Shown: positions 26,141-35,445, numbered from the stretch's first letter. The stretch: DNA of 64,000 nucleotides from SVFI01 sp045588655 (GCA_045588655.1 JAZNEP010000028.1:173597-237596); one strand, 5' to 3'. Notes: generated by a model not told the origin, from the sequence alone. A program made the numbers and translations.

Positions 26141-27471
26141 TCTTTTATTTCTCCTGCAAGAATCTCCTTTGCTCTGTCGAGCTGATTGTCACTTCCGTCT
26201 TCAACATATTTTTCCACATCAAGTTCCACTTCCTCATCCGGAACGATTCCCACCTCATGGATATCATTTCCCTTTGGAGTATAGTAATGACTAATTGTCA
26301 ATTTTACTGCAGAACCATCCGTAATACCAAACACCTTCTGTACGATTCCTTTACCGTATGTGGTCGTTCCAACCAAGGTTCCGATTCCGTAATCCTTTAT
26401 AGCTCCGGCAAGAATCTCAGATGCAGACGCACTGTTATCGTTTACCAATACTACAAGCGGCACTTCCAGTTGATGTTTTCCGTCTCCTGTATATTCCTCT
26501 CGCTCTCCGTATTTATCTTCTGTATATACAATCATTCCTTCCGGAAGCATCTGTCTTGCAATCTCAACTGCTCCCATCAATGTACCGCCCGGATTGCTAC
26601 GCAGATCCAAAATCAGCCCTTTCATTCCATCCTCACGGGCACTCTCGAGCGCCTGCTTAAACTGATTCGGAGAAACCTGTTCAAACTGTGTAATCTGAAT
26701 ATAGGCCATACCGTCTTCCATCATCTCATAATTCACCGTTGGTGCCTCTACCTTTTTTCTGGTTACGGTAAAATCCAAATAATCATTTTCTCCGTTTCGG
26801 AATACGGTAATCACTACGTCCGTATTCTCTTCCCCTTTAATCAGAGCCACAACATCCGTTGTATCCATGCCCTGCGTATCCTGTCCATCCACCTTAACAA
26901 TCAAATCTTCCGCCTGCAATCCTGATTTCTCAGCCGGCGTATCTTTTATTGTACCGGTAATCTTACAGTATCCTGTCTTTTGGTCCATACCGACATACGC
27001 ACCAATTCCATAGTAGATACCCTCCGTTGATTCACGCAGCTCTTCTACCTCTTCAATGGTATAGTAGGAGGAATATGGATCTCCCATGGATTGAACCAAA
27101 CCCCGATACAATCCCAGCTCCATCTCCTCGTTTGTTACATCCTCTAAATAATACTGTCTGATACTATCTTCTAAAAGATTAATTTTCTGCGCTACAACAG
27201 AATTCAGTACCGCCTTTTGGGAATCCGTTTTCGCAACTCTCTCTCCAACAAGACCGGCTCCGATTCCCCGAAATCCCACAAACAAATAGGCAACACAAAA
27301 TGCCACAAGCGAAATCACAAGCCCTGCAATCACACCGCCTGCAAACCAATTTCTTTTTACCTGTCGCTGCTTCTTTTTTTCTTCTTCCAGATTTTGCACC
27401 CTTTCCTGTGCGAATGTATCTGCTGTCTGTTCTACTTCTTCTGTTTTATTCACATCTTGTACATCACGCAT
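26137..27471 (-). CDS. ctpA: carboxy-terminal processing protease (S41 family, PDZ)
   Basis: This membrane-anchored serine protease acts outside the membrane. The 444 residues comprise an acidic then basic cytoplasmic tail (1-41), one membrane segment at about 42-67, a PDZ domain at about 150-230 (GIGAYVG, PAEKSGLQAEDLIVKVDG), and the S41 domain with the catalytic Ser349 in NSASASEI and Lys374 in TTYGKG. In Firmicutes such proteases trim wall hydrolase regulators or signalling proteins. Its place directly after the M23 activator and ftsEX suggests a role in turning over the division hydrolase machinery. Confidence 0.95.
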   Translation of the reverse strand: MRDVQDVNKTEEVEQTADTFAQERVQNLEEEKKKQRQVKRNWFAGGVIAGLVISLVAFCVAYLFVGFRGIGAGLVGERVAKTDSQKAVLNSVVAQKINLLEDSIRQYYLEDVTNEEMELGLYRGLVQSMGDPYSSYYTIEEVEELRESTEGIYYGIGAYVGMDQKTGYCKITGTIKDTPAEKSGLQAEDLIVKVDGQDTQGMDTTDVVALIKGEENTDVVITVFRNGENDYLDFTVTRKKVEAPTVNYEMMEDGMAYIQITQFEQVSPNQFKQALESAREDGMKGLILDLRSNPGGTLMGAVEIARQMLPEGMIVYTEDKYGEREEYTGDGKHQLEVPLVVLVNDNSASASEILAGAIKDYGIGTLVGTTTYGKGIVQKVFGITDGSAVKLTISHYYTPKGNDIHEVGIVPDEEVELDVEKYVEDGSDNQLDRAKEILAGEIKE

Positions 27472-27489
27472 TGATTTTATTCCCTTTCA

Positions 27490-28725
27490 CTACAAATAAT
27501 TCCACGGATTTACGTAACTTCCGTTCAATCGAACACCAAAATGAAGATGTGGACCTGTAGAACGACCGGTAGATCCGACTGCTGCAATCTGCTCACCCAT
27601 CTCTACGTTCTGACCTTCCGAAACATACAGGGCAGACGCATGCATATAAATGGTATACAATCCATCCCCATGGTCAAGCATAATATAATTTCCCATGGTC
27701 GCATTGTAGGCAGCCGCCACTACATAACCATCCGCTGCCGCAAGAATCGGACTTCCACTCGGTGCCGCCATATCTAAACCATTATGATACTGCGTCACTT
27801 GCAAAATCGGATGCATACGCTCTCCATATTCATCCGAAATTCTAGTATACGAAGGAGCCGGCCAACAGAACGCGCCACCTCTGTAAGTAGGAGCAGGTGT
27901 CCCATTCCCCGAAACATTCATCTGCGCTCGTTTTCTTTTCGCCTCCGCCACTGAACTTTCCAAGGCCCGGATCATATCATCCTGTTCCTTAATCATATTC
28001 TCATATTCTTCAATGGCTTTTTGTTTGTTTTCTATATCCGCTTCATACTCTTCAATCTCATCGCGTTTTTCCTCGATAAGACCTTTCATTTCTTGTTGCT
28101 GCTTTTCTACCTCACCTTTTGTCATTTGGAGCGCCTCTTGTTCAACCTCCAAATCCTTTTCCAGTTTTTCTATCTTTTTCTTGGTAGCTTCAAACTCGTC
28201 AAGCATCTCTCTATCATACGCTGATACCTGTTCAATATATTCCGCTTTGTTGAGCAAATCACTAAAACTCTTGCACGAAAAAAGAATCTCAATAAAGGAC
28301 ATGGTTCCGTGTTCATACATGAACTGAATTCGAATTTTCATATCCTCGTATTGCACCTTTATATCTTCCTGTGCCTTTTCCAGACGCTCTTCCATCTCGC
28401 TTAACTGCTTTGTTTTTGTCTCCAATAAACTTTCAACTTCCCAAAGCTTTGCCGATACTGTACTCATCTTACCATCCAATTCTTCCATATGGCTAGCAAG
28501 CTGGTTTTTTTCCTGCACCAGAGTCTCTTTTGATTCCTGTGCCGCCTCGAGGCTGCTCTCTAAATTTTTCTTCTCATTTTTTGCATTGGAAAGAGCCCCT
28601 GTATCGGAAGTAATCTGCTGTTCCAGACTATCTTTTGTATCCGGTGCGGCTAACGTAGCGGCCGGGGTCATAAAAAGCAACAACACAGCCAGCAAAAACC
28701 CCATCAGTCGTTTTGTTCTTACCAT
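27490..28725 (-). CDS. EnvC-like murein hydrolase activator: coiled coil plus M23 domain
   Basis: This exported protein is probably controlled by FtsEX. The 411 residues begin with a signal peptide (about 1-27, cleavage after ATLAA), followed by a long coiled coil (about 30-270, rich in EKLEKDLEVEQ-type heptads), a short linker, and a C-terminal M23/LytM domain at about 295-411. That domain contains HNGLDMAAP and GPHLHFGV, so the zinc ligands appear intact and it may cleave peptidoglycan itself, unlike E. coli EnvC. It follows ftsX by about 37 bases. This is the Firmicutes PcsB/CwlO-type arrangement with FtsEX. Confidence 0.92.
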   Translation of the reverse strand: MVRTKRLMGFLLAVLLLFMTPAATLAAPDTKDSLEQQITSDTGALSNAKNEKKNLESSLEAAQESKETLVQEKNQLASHMEELDGKMSTVSAKLWEVESLLETKTKQLSEMEERLEKAQEDIKVQYEDMKIRIQFMYEHGTMSFIEILFSCKSFSDLLNKAEYIEQVSAYDREMLDEFEATKKKIEKLEKDLEVEQEALQMTKGEVEKQQQEMKGLIEEKRDEIEEYEADIENKQKAIEEYENMIKEQDDMIRALESSVAEAKRKRAQMNVSGNGTPAPTYRGGAFCWPAPSYTRISDEYGERMHPILQVTQYHNGLDMAAPSGSPILAAADGYVVAAAYNATMGNYIMLDHGDGLYTIYMHASALYVSEGQNVEMGEQIAAVGSTGRSTGPHLHFGVRLNGSYVNPWNYL

Positions 28726-28762
28726 AAATATTTACTCCTGTCACCTTATTTCGCCTATTTTA

Positions 28763-29662
28763 TCAGACACGAATATGTTTTCGAACCGTTGAAAAACTTC
28801 CCATAAAACCGATACCAATACCAATCAAAAGCGAAATCGGAGTCAGTACCTGGAACACCTGCTCTACCGTCAGGAATTTTAAAAGCTGAGTCAATATCTC
28901 AAATCTTGTTGTCACATACGCGATCACATTGTTGTATATGAAATAAATAATCACCAGCGGTATCAAAGATCCCATTGCTCCGATCAACATACCTTCAATC
29001 ACAAACGGAGCACGCACAAAAAAGTCGGTCGCACCAATATACTTCATAATATTTATTTCTTCTTTACGCACAGAAATGCCGATGGTTACTGTATTACTAA
29101 TCAAAAATACGGATACTGCCAACAAAATCATAATAATTCCAATGGAAACATATCCAATCAATCGGTTCATTCCGGACAGTGTATTGGCTGTAATCTCTGA
29201 GCGATTTACCTTTCGAACTCCATTGATTGACTCGATATAAGTTACAAGGCTCTCCTGCATAGAAACATCATTCAGATAAACTTCATAGTTTTCCGAATCC
29301 GCAATCGGATTATCATCACCAAATCCATCCGCATATTCACCCAAATAATCATCTTTAAAACTCTCCCATGCTTCATCGGATGATATAAAGTTTACACGGG
29401 AAACCTCTGCTCTCTTTTCAATCATTTCACCGATTTCTGCAATTCTCTCATCACTCGCATCCTCGTTGAAAAATACGGTAACAGCTACTCCATCCTGCGC
29501 TTCTTTGACAATATGCTGAAAATTAGCAACTACAGCATAAAAAATACCAAACATGAACAAACAGGCGCTTATCGTTGCCATAGATGCAAGCGAGTACCAT
29601 TTATTTCTAAAAATATTTATAATTCCCTGTTTTAATGTATAAACCAATGTACTAAATCTCAT
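28763..29662 (-). CDS. ftsX: cell-division ABC transporter permease FtsX
   Basis: FtsX is the four-helix membrane subunit that passes the ATPase signal of FtsE to an extracellular wall hydrolase. The 299 residues have the usual layout: an N-terminal cytoplasmic part, a first helix at about 22-45, a large extracellular loop at about 50-165 that binds the hydrolase activator, and three helices between 170 and 290. It starts inside the last codons of ftsE (11-base overlap). The M23 activator encoded next is the likely partner. Confidence 0.96.
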   Translation of the reverse strand: MRFSTLVYTLKQGIINIFRNKWYSLASMATISACLFMFGIFYAVVANFQHIVKEAQDGVAVTVFFNEDASDERIAEIGEMIEKRAEVSRVNFISSDEAWESFKDDYLGEYADGFGDDNPIADSENYEVYLNDVSMQESLVTYIESINGVRKVNRSEITANTLSGMNRLIGYVSIGIIMILLAVSVFLISNTVTIGISVRKEEINIMKYIGATDFFVRAPFVIEGMLIGAMGSLIPLVIIYFIYNNVIAYVTTRFEILTQLLKFLTVEQVFQVLTPISLLIGIGIGFMGSFSTVRKHIRV

Positions 29663-30338
29663 CGATGTATGTACCTTCCTTTTCGTCGCTCACAATAACA
29701 CCCTTGTTCATCGTGATTACTCGTTTTTTCATTGTGTTTACAATTTCTCTGTTATGTGTTACCACGACTACTGTCGTGCCTCTTGCATTGATTTCCTCCA
29801 AAAGCTTCATGATTTCCCACGAATTTTTTGGATCAAGATTTCCTGTCGGCTCGTCCGCAAGAAGAATCGGCGGATTGTTTACCAATGCTCTTGCAAGCGC
29901 CACTCTCTGCTGTTCCCCACCGGACAATTGTTTTGGTCTTGCCTTATACTTTCCGGCCAAACCTACTGTGGATAAAATGGAAGGGACATTCCTTTTAATC
30001 TCCTTGCTAGGCGTCTGTACAATACGCTGAGCAAATGCCACATTTTCATATACATTACGATCCTTCAACAAACGGAAATCCTGAAATACCACTCCAAGAC
30101 TACGGCGATATTTCGGAATCTGTTTATGCCGAAGCTCTGCCACTTCTATGCCATTTACTACAATTTTTCCGGAAGTCGGCATCAGCTCTCTTAGCAGCAA
30201 TTTAATCAAGGTCGATTTCCCCGATCCGCTATCTCCTACTATAAATACAAATTCACCCGCATCAATCTGCAGACTGATACCATTGAGTGCCGGTGCCCCG
30301 GTAGAATAAGACTTTACAACATTTTCTAATGTAATCAT
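29652..30338 (-). CDS. ftsE: cell-division ATP-binding protein FtsE
   Basis: FtsE is the cytoplasmic ATPase of the FtsEX complex. It shows Walker A GDSGSGKSTL near 36, signature LSGGEQQRVALARAL near 139 and Walker B ILLADEPTGNLDP near 158. A TTG at 30365 gives a nine-residue-longer frame that would overlap the upstream gene. AAGGAG lies before the ATG at 30338, giving 228 residues, the family's usual length. It begins 16 bases after the PucR-type regulator gene. Confidence 0.97.
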   Translation of the reverse strand: MITLENVVKSYSTGAPALNGISLQIDAGEFVFIVGDSGSGKSTLIKLLLRELMPTSGKIVVNGIEVAELRHKQIPKYRRSLGVVFQDFRLLKDRNVYENVAFAQRIVQTPSKEIKRNVPSILSTVGLAGKYKARPKQLSGGEQQRVALARALVNNPPILLADEPTGNLDPKNSWEIMKLLEEINARGTTVVVVTHNREIVNTMKKRVITMNKGVIVSDEKEGTYIDEI

Positions 30339-30354
30339 AGGAATTTTCTCCTTA

Positions 30355-31443
30355 CTAATACTCAAAGTTTTCCATATATTTCATATACTTAGCCACCATC
30401 ATAGCAATTTTAAACGTGATGGCATCCTCAAATACCCTCAAATCCAGACCTGTGCTCTTCTGAAGTTTATCGAGACGATATACGAGCGTATTTCTATGTA
30501 TAAACAATTGTCTGGATGTCTCTGAAACATTTAAGCTGTTTTCAAAAAACTTATTAATCGTAACAATCGTTTCTTCATCAAAATCATCCGGACTCTTATT
30601 GCCAAAAATCTCGCGAATGAACATTTTACACAGAGGAATCGGAAGCTGGTAAATCAAACGTCCGATACCTAGTTCGCTATAAGCTATAATCTGTCTTTCA
30701 TCAAAAAAGATTTTGCCCACATCCAGCGCCATCTTCGCCTCTTTATAAGAACGGCTTACCTCTTTTAATTCACTTATCATACTACCATATGCAACATGAA
30801 TTTTCGAAGCGCCTTCTTTTTCCAGTGCAGAAATAATACTTTTCGCCGCCTGCTCAAGCTCCTCTTTGACATTATCCTCTGATGTTTCTTTTACAATAAT
30901 GACACTGTTCTCATCCACCGCCGTAATGAAATCTTTGTTTCCTGTCGAGAGAATTGCGCGAACCGCATCCGCCGAATTGGCATCTTTTCCTCCCGTCACC
31001 TCCACAATCATAACAGTTCGAGGTGCTTCCATACTGATATGTAACTTTTTCGAACGGCTGTAAATATCCACGAGCAAAAGGTTATCGAGCAACAAATTTT
31101 TGATAAAATTATCTTTATCAAAACGCTCTTTATACGCCACCAGCAGATTTTGAATCTGGAATGTCGCCATTTTACCAATCATATAGACATCTTCGCCCGA
31201 TCCGGTAGCGACAAGCACATACTCTACCGCCTGCTCGTCATATATCTTAAAAAACTGATATTTGGACACTTCCTGGCTGTCCGCCGGTGATTTTACAAAA
31301 TCCACTACCGCATCAACATAATCTGCCTCCGCATCTACCGTATAAGCCACCGTCTTGCCATCCGTATCCAAAACAAAAAAATCCACTCTGGAAATTGCTT
31401 TTAATCCGTCTAACGTGTTTTGCAGAATTTGATTCGAAATCAT
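30355..31443 (-). CDS. PucR/CdaR-type transcriptional regulator upstream of ftsEX
   Basis: The 362 residues have an N-terminal sensory region of unknown ligand (roughly 1-130), a middle GGDEF-like fold seen in this family (roughly 140-260), and a C-terminal PucR helix-turn-helix (NVSETSRQLFIHRNTLVYRL, last 60 residues). Relatives regulate sugar-diacid, purine or arabinose-related genes. It stands at the head of the ftsE-ftsX-M23-ctpA-GT14-araD-araB series, so it may control the whole group in response to a metabolite. This CdaR family is unrelated to the c-di-AMP cyclase partner of the same name at 2863. Confidence 0.82.
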   Translation of the reverse strand: MISNQILQNTLDGLKAISRVDFFVLDTDGKTVAYTVDAEADYVDAVVDFVKSPADSQEVSKYQFFKIYDEQAVEYVLVATGSGEDVYMIGKMATFQIQNLLVAYKERFDKDNFIKNLLLDNLLLVDIYSRSKKLHISMEAPRTVMIVEVTGGKDANSADAVRAILSTGNKDFITAVDENSVIIVKETSEDNVKEELEQAAKSIISALEKEGASKIHVAYGSMISELKEVSRSYKEAKMALDVGKIFFDERQIIAYSELGIGRLIYQLPIPLCKMFIREIFGNKSPDDFDEETIVTINKFFENSLNVSETSRQLFIHRNTLVYRLDKLQKSTGLDLRVFEDAITFKIAMMVAKYMKYMENFEY

Positions 31444-31629
31444 ATACCCCGCTCCTTTTCCTAATACCTCATAATTGTATTTGCTTTGTCTTCTGACAAA
31501 TTTTATACATAATTCACAAAGAATTGTGCCCTCATAATTGCCATTTGCACATCGTATTTTATTATATTAAAACATTTTAACAAAAAAATCTACTCATTTC
31601 CCGTACTTTTTTATGCATTTTTTTCAAAA

Positions 31630-31673
31630 AAAGACCTTATGAAGCTCTTTTTCGACATCTTCATAAAGTCTTT
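31630..31673 (-). terminator. intrinsic terminator after the GT26 gene
   Basis: A stem of about 15 bp (31630-31644 with 31659-31673, one imperfect pair) is followed on the minus strand by seven T. It begins nine bases after the GT26 stop. The remaining gap, 31444-31629, is AT-rich and should hold the promoter of the PucR-type gene; a TATAAT is visible but no good -35. Confidence 0.88.
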
Positions 31674-31681
31674 ATCCATTT

Positions 31682-32365
31682 TTATTCTTTTTCACTTTCC
31701 TGACTCTGATATTTTACCACTTTTTTTCGGAACAGAGTCTTCGTTATTCTGTCTGTAATCTTCCAAAACAGATTCCTACCATATGTAGCATGAATTACCT
31801 CATCTTTTAACATCAGCCAGATTCCTGTATTCATTTTCATATGGTTATTTTCAAAAAACTCTTCACGAAGCGGCGTATCCATATTCGATATCAGAACATC
31901 CGGGAGAATCCCGTTAATCTCATTAATCAGATAATCCTCATCCTGTTCCAGATTATCGAGTGAAAACCTTCCCACAATCCGAAGATTTTGCTGATATGTC
32001 TTCAAACACTCCTCCAGCCTCTGTAGCTGCTCCTGCTTACCCGCCAGCAGATAGACTGTCCTATGACTCCGGATCACTTTTTTAAGAAATTCTTCCATAA
32101 ACTCATCGTTATCGATCTCTTTTATGCGGTTGCGGTTTGCGCCACCTGCTGCTCTCAAGATATCACTGTCTGCTGCCACCGTCATATCGACATTGCCCAA
32201 AAACTCTCTCAACTGAGGCGACTCCTCTGCAGCCATCAATCCTCGCGTTGTAATATATACAATTGTCCGTACTTTTCCATCTTTGAAAAAATATTCTGTT
32301 TTTCTCATTGCTTCGCGCACAGTGTAATCCTGTAGCTCGACGCCAAGCACATGCATATGTCTCAT
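31682..32365 (-). CDS. WecG/TagA/CpsF family (GT26) glycosyltransferase
   Basis: The family adds an N-acetylhexosamine to an undecaprenyl-linked sugar in teichoic acid, enterobacterial common antigen or capsule synthesis. The 227 residues show the conserved N-terminal VLGVELQDYTVREAM, the active-site region VAADSDILRAAGG, and the VYLLAGKQEQLQRLEECL segment. The basic C-terminal tail (KITDRITKTLFRKK) is the usual membrane-surface anchor. No other teichoic-acid gene is next to it, so the target glycan is open. A GGTGA ribosome-binding site precedes the ATG. Confidence 0.85.
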   Translation of the reverse strand: MRHMHVLGVELQDYTVREAMRKTEYFFKDGKVRTIVYITTRGLMAAEESPQLREFLGNVDMTVAADSDILRAAGGANRNRIKEIDNDEFMEEFLKKVIRSHRTVYLLAGKQEQLQRLEECLKTYQQNLRIVGRFSLDNLEQDEDYLINEINGILPDVLISNMDTPLREEFFENNHMKMNTGIWLMLKDEVIHATYGRNLFWKITDRITKTLFRKKVVKYQSQESEKE

Positions 32366-32381
32366 AATAAAATCACCTTTA

Positions 32382-33335
32382 CTATTTTAACAGTGCAATC
32401 TCAACCACCATATATGCCAGACAGAATGAAACCGAAACGATAAGCGGCCAGGTAATCATTTTCCTGTTTTCCTCACTCACACCCGATTTGCCTTCCTTCG
32501 AAAACAGCAATCGCACATGTTCTACTCTGCCTTCTCTCTTCAAAATAAAATAATAAATACACCCTGCAATTGCTGTTGTCACACACGCTATTACTGCATA
32601 TACCGACACAACCACACAAAGCGCTTCTTTATAAGGCATGTTCATCGCTGATTCAATCATCTGCTCTGACTGCCCGGCATCCATAGCCGCCGTTTCCGGA
32701 TCCTGCCATACAAGCAACAATCCGTTGGAAAAATTTATACATACATGGAACAAAATGCTATAAAATAAATTTCCTGTCCCCTCAATCAACAACACACCGA
32801 TTACGCCCACCACAATGGCATAGCTCATCTGATTAAAATTCAAGTGCATTACACCAAATAAAAATGCAGACAAAATCATCGCCGGGATGATTCTCCCACT
32901 ACTTCTGTACCCATGGTAAATCACTCCACGAAATACAAACTCCTCGCTCACCGGTCCGATTAGCGCAATCATAAGAAGAACCAGTCCCACCGGAATCCCC
33001 TGTAAAAGCGCCTGAAGATTTGTCACTTCATTTTCCACAAACAACATAGAAAAGGCATTTATCGTAGTAATGAGCGGCATACAAAGATAGGTTATCAATA
33101 TTACAAGCAACGAAATAGACCACTTTGGTCGCTTAATGGCAATTAAATCGGTCGGCTTCGTTCTTGTAAAAACAAGGGACAATATCGCCGGAACAAAAAT
33201 AATAGCCTGACTAAGAAACAGCGAAGCCAACACTCCGATTGATAAGCTTTGTCCCGCCAGCATCATCCCAAACAGTACACCCATATCAATTAATATTATG
33301 AAAAAAAATAACCAATTGACTCTCTTTGAATTCAT
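32382..33335 (-). CDS. CPBP (CAAX/Abi) family intramembrane metalloprotease
   Basis: The 317-residue membrane protein has about eight helices. The family motifs are visible: EEFVFRG (Glu131, Glu132 and Arg136) and FLFGVMHLNFNQ with His164, the proposed zinc ligands. Bacterial relatives act in bacteriocin self-immunity, protein processing or signalling; the role here is unknown. It lies 16 bases upstream of the GT26 gene and 22 after the small HPr-like gene, so the three are probably co-transcribed. Confidence 0.85.
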   Translation of the reverse strand: MNSKRVNWLFFFIILIDMGVLFGMMLAGQSLSIGVLASLFLSQAIIFVPAILSLVFTRTKPTDLIAIKRPKWSISLLVILITYLCMPLITTINAFSMLFVENEVTNLQALLQGIPVGLVLLMIALIGPVSEEFVFRGVIYHGYRSSGRIIPAMILSAFLFGVMHLNFNQMSYAIVVGVIGVLLIEGTGNLFYSILFHVCINFSNGLLLVWQDPETAAMDAGQSEQMIESAMNMPYKEALCVVVSVYAVIACVTTAIAGCIYYFILKREGRVEHVRLLFSKEGKSGVSEENRKMITWPLIVSVSFCLAYMVVEIALLK

Positions 33336-33357
33336 CGCAATCCACTTAATCTTTTAT

Positions 33358-33591
33358 TTACTCATTCATCATAAAGTTCACTAATTTATTGATATCTTCC
33401 GGTTCATAAGCAAGCAGTTCAAGCTCTCCAATCGAATCATCAGAAAAGATGTTTGCCAGCGATACATACTGAGAAAGCTTTGATTTGAGATTTAAACGAT
33501 CTCCTTCGCCTGTCACAAGCTCCACCTTTCCGCTACAGCTGTTAATCACCTCAAAAAACTTATCCATATCACTTATATTCTGAACTTTCAT
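33358..33591 (-). CDS. HPr-like small protein without the active histidine
   Basis: The 77 residues align by eye with the second half of HPr: KVELVTGEG then LKSKLSQYVSLANIF, where Ser37 takes the place of the HPr regulatory serine, and a C-terminal helix PEDINKLVNFM. The segment that would contain GLHxRPA is replaced by SDMDKFFEVINS, so it cannot act as a PTS phosphocarrier. It resembles the 76-residue protein at 50077. Its own promoter lies 50-80 bases upstream. A regulatory or structural role is likely but unproven. Confidence 0.65.
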   Translation of the reverse strand: MKVQNISDMDKFFEVINSCSGKVELVTGEGDRLNLKSKLSQYVSLANIFSDDSIGELELLAYEPEDINKLVNFMMNE

Positions 33592-33642
33592 TTTTTACTC
33601 CTTCTTTTCTACTCCTTCTTCTCTTCCCCATCACTTCAACCT

Positions 33643-33671
33643 AGTATAAAGCATCTCCCCAAAAAAAGCAA
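33643..33671 (-). promoter_or_regulatory. promoter for HPr-like gene, CPBP and GT26 genes
   Basis: TTGCTT and TATACT lie 17 bases apart on the minus strand, directly after the cvfB stop codon and about 50 bases before the HPr-like ATG. Confidence 0.65.
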
Positions 33672-34505
33672 TTATACCCGTCGGATCTGCTCCGGCTCCA
33701 CCACAATCTTGCGCTCTTTGTACAATCTTCCCTCTGCACGCTTAAATTCATTTTTGCTCATTCCTGTCCATTTGCGAATTTTATCCGGGGTCGATTTGTC
33801 ACCAATCGGAAGCTTTCCACCGTTTTCCTCCAACAGTTCAAGCAATCTGTCTGCATCTGTATCCATCTGCAGATGCGCCTTCTGACGAATAGCAAGATCC
33901 AGCTTTCCATCCTCTTTTACCTTGACCACACGGGCGTTTATTGTTTGAAGCACTTCCAGCTTTCCGTACAGCTCCTTTTTGGCAATAAGCGCAGAATATT
34001 TGTCATCTACCGCCACAAACGCACCAAAATTGTGACTGATTTCGTAAATCATTCCGGTCACTTCATCTTCTTCCTGATACGGACTCTCTGTCGAGAGATA
34101 CGGATACACTCTCATCGTAGCGCAAAGACGCTCACTCTTATCCAGGTACAAGGCTACAATCACCTCGTCACCTTCCTTCACTTTAATCGTCTGCTCACGG
34201 AACGGAAGAAATAAATCCTTTTCCAGACCCCAATCAAGAAATGCGCCCACCTTTCCTACCGAAACCACACGAAGTCTGGCCGTTTCGCCAAGCATAAGTT
34301 TTGGCGTATTAACCGTCGCAATCGGTCTATCTTTGGAATCTTTATACAAAAAGACTTCCATCTGATCTCCCTGCTTTATACCTTCCGGAACCTGCTTTGC
34401 CGGAAGAAGCACCCTATCCTCTTTACTCATTTCGGAATCGGCCAGATATACGCCAAAATCCACTTTCTTTACTACCACTAAGGTCTGTTTCTGTCCAAAT
34501 AACAT
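33672..34505 (-). CDS. cvfB: S1-domain RNA-binding protein CvfB
   Basis: CvfB (YitL in Bacillus) binds RNA and affects virulence-factor expression in Staphylococcus aureus. The 277 residues contain several S1-like beta barrels (GKVGAFLDWGLEKDLFLPF near 92; YEISHNFGAFVAVDDKYSALI near 156) and a C-terminal winged-helix (TPDKIRKWTGMSKNEFKRAEGRLYKER). It overlaps nothing and lies 12 bases after the acyl-ACP thioesterase gene, probably in the same transcript. Confidence 0.9.
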   Translation of the reverse strand: MLFGQKQTLVVVKKVDFGVYLADSEMSKEDRVLLPAKQVPEGIKQGDQMEVFLYKDSKDRPIATVNTPKLMLGETARLRVVSVGKVGAFLDWGLEKDLFLPFREQTIKVKEGDEVIVALYLDKSERLCATMRVYPYLSTESPYQEEDEVTGMIYEISHNFGAFVAVDDKYSALIAKKELYGKLEVLQTINARVVKVKEDGKLDLAIRQKAHLQMDTDADRLLELLEENGGKLPIGDKSTPDKIRKWTGMSKNEFKRAEGRLYKERKIVVEPEQIRRV

Positions 34506-34517
34506 ATTTTCCTCTTT

Positions 34518-35240
34518 CTATCTTCTTTCGCAGTTACTACAAAATTCTATATTCGCATAGGAAGCCCCTTTTTCGTCACAGAGGGCCACACCGATGCAAT
34601 TCTCTTTTTGCGTATAAACCTTTGGATAAATCAAATCAGACAAGACTGCTGATTTATGGTAGGTTGCACGCATACGACGGATTGCAAAATCCTCCGGAAG
34701 AAAATCACACGCCATACTAACATATTGCGCATTATTCACATGATAATTCGTATCCAGATGCTGTTTTTTTACTTCTATTGGATCTTCGTCCCTAGCTTCC
34801 CCTTCGAACACAATCTTTCGATCCAGATATTCCATTTCATAAGGTGGCTCCACCTCATATTTTTTTAATATCTCCTCCGCCGGTTTCGTCGGTCTGCCCG
34901 TGTCCGTATCCAAAAAAGTCCAAAGCGTATTGGCCACAGCCACTCTCTTACCCTCTTCGTCACGCATTCCAAAATTACGTGACCCCAGACATAATCGAAA
35001 CTCGTATGGATGGGTTTCAATCGTCACCTTCTCGCCCAGTGATACAAAACGGTCAATATCAATCTGCCAGAAATTGAGCACCCATGCACCGTGCTGCTTT
35101 TTTAAATACTGTACACCGACTCCAAGGTCCTCTGAGTGAAAGATGGAACAATCCTGAAAATAATCCAAAAGCGAAAGCAAGGTCAGCTTAGAATCGCTTC
35201 CCACTTCGCTATAACGAATTCTACTCTCAAAACTATACAT
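34518..35240 (-). CDS. acyl-ACP thioesterase (FatA/FatB type, double hot-dog)
   Basis: This cytoplasmic enzyme releases free fatty acids from acyl-carrier protein. The 240 residues form two hot-dog repeats. The first has the family FESRIRYSEVGSDSKLTLLSLLDYFQD and the LGSRNFGM region; the second has KKQHLDTNYHVNNAQYV with the conserved Asn/His pair. Such plant-like thioesterases are common in clostridia and set chain length or provide fatty acids for lipid turnover. A strong promoter lies 55-85 bases upstream. Confidence 0.9.
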   Translation of the reverse strand: MYSFESRIRYSEVGSDSKLTLLSLLDYFQDCSIFHSEDLGVGVQYLKKQHGAWVLNFWQIDIDRFVSLGEKVTIETHPYEFRLCLGSRNFGMRDEEGKRVAVANTLWTFLDTDTGRPTKPAEEILKKYEVEPPYEMEYLDRKIVFEGEARDEDPIEVKKQHLDTNYHVNNAQYVSMACDFLPEDFAIRRMRATYHKSAVLSDLIYPKVYTQKENCIGVALCDEKGASYANIEFCSNCERR

Positions 35241-35295
35241 CTCTCTTCCTCCTTTTGCAGCAGGGTCTACCTCCGCCGGATAATCATATTTTTAG

Positions 35296-35324
35296 ATTAT
35301 ACTTGAGATTGTGTCATTTTGCAA
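35296..35324 (-). promoter_or_regulatory. sigma-A promoter for thioesterase and cvfB
   Basis: TTGCAA and a perfect TATAAT are 17 bases apart on the minus strand. AAAGGAGGA follows just before the ATG at 35240. Confidence 0.82.
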
Positions 35325-35410
35325 CTTTCATGATTTTGGCGCCATAAAACTTCCATCCGCTCTTAAATCACGTAGCAATATCATATCAAACCACTTCTTT
35401 TTTAGAAGCG

Positions 35411-35445
35411 CGCAAAAAAAGCGCGTATCTTTCGATACGCGCTTT
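35411..35445 (-). terminator. intrinsic terminator after the M6 protease gene
   Basis: A 12-bp perfect stem (35418-35429 with 35434-35445, loop TTTC on the plus strand) is followed by seven T on the minus strand. The same hairpin core is found after tRNA-Gln at 39774-39797. Confidence 0.92.

Noticed and set aside
26257..26925. 222-residue plus-strand frame opposite ctpA
   Set aside because: It is antisense to a clear S41 protease and has no recognisable domain.
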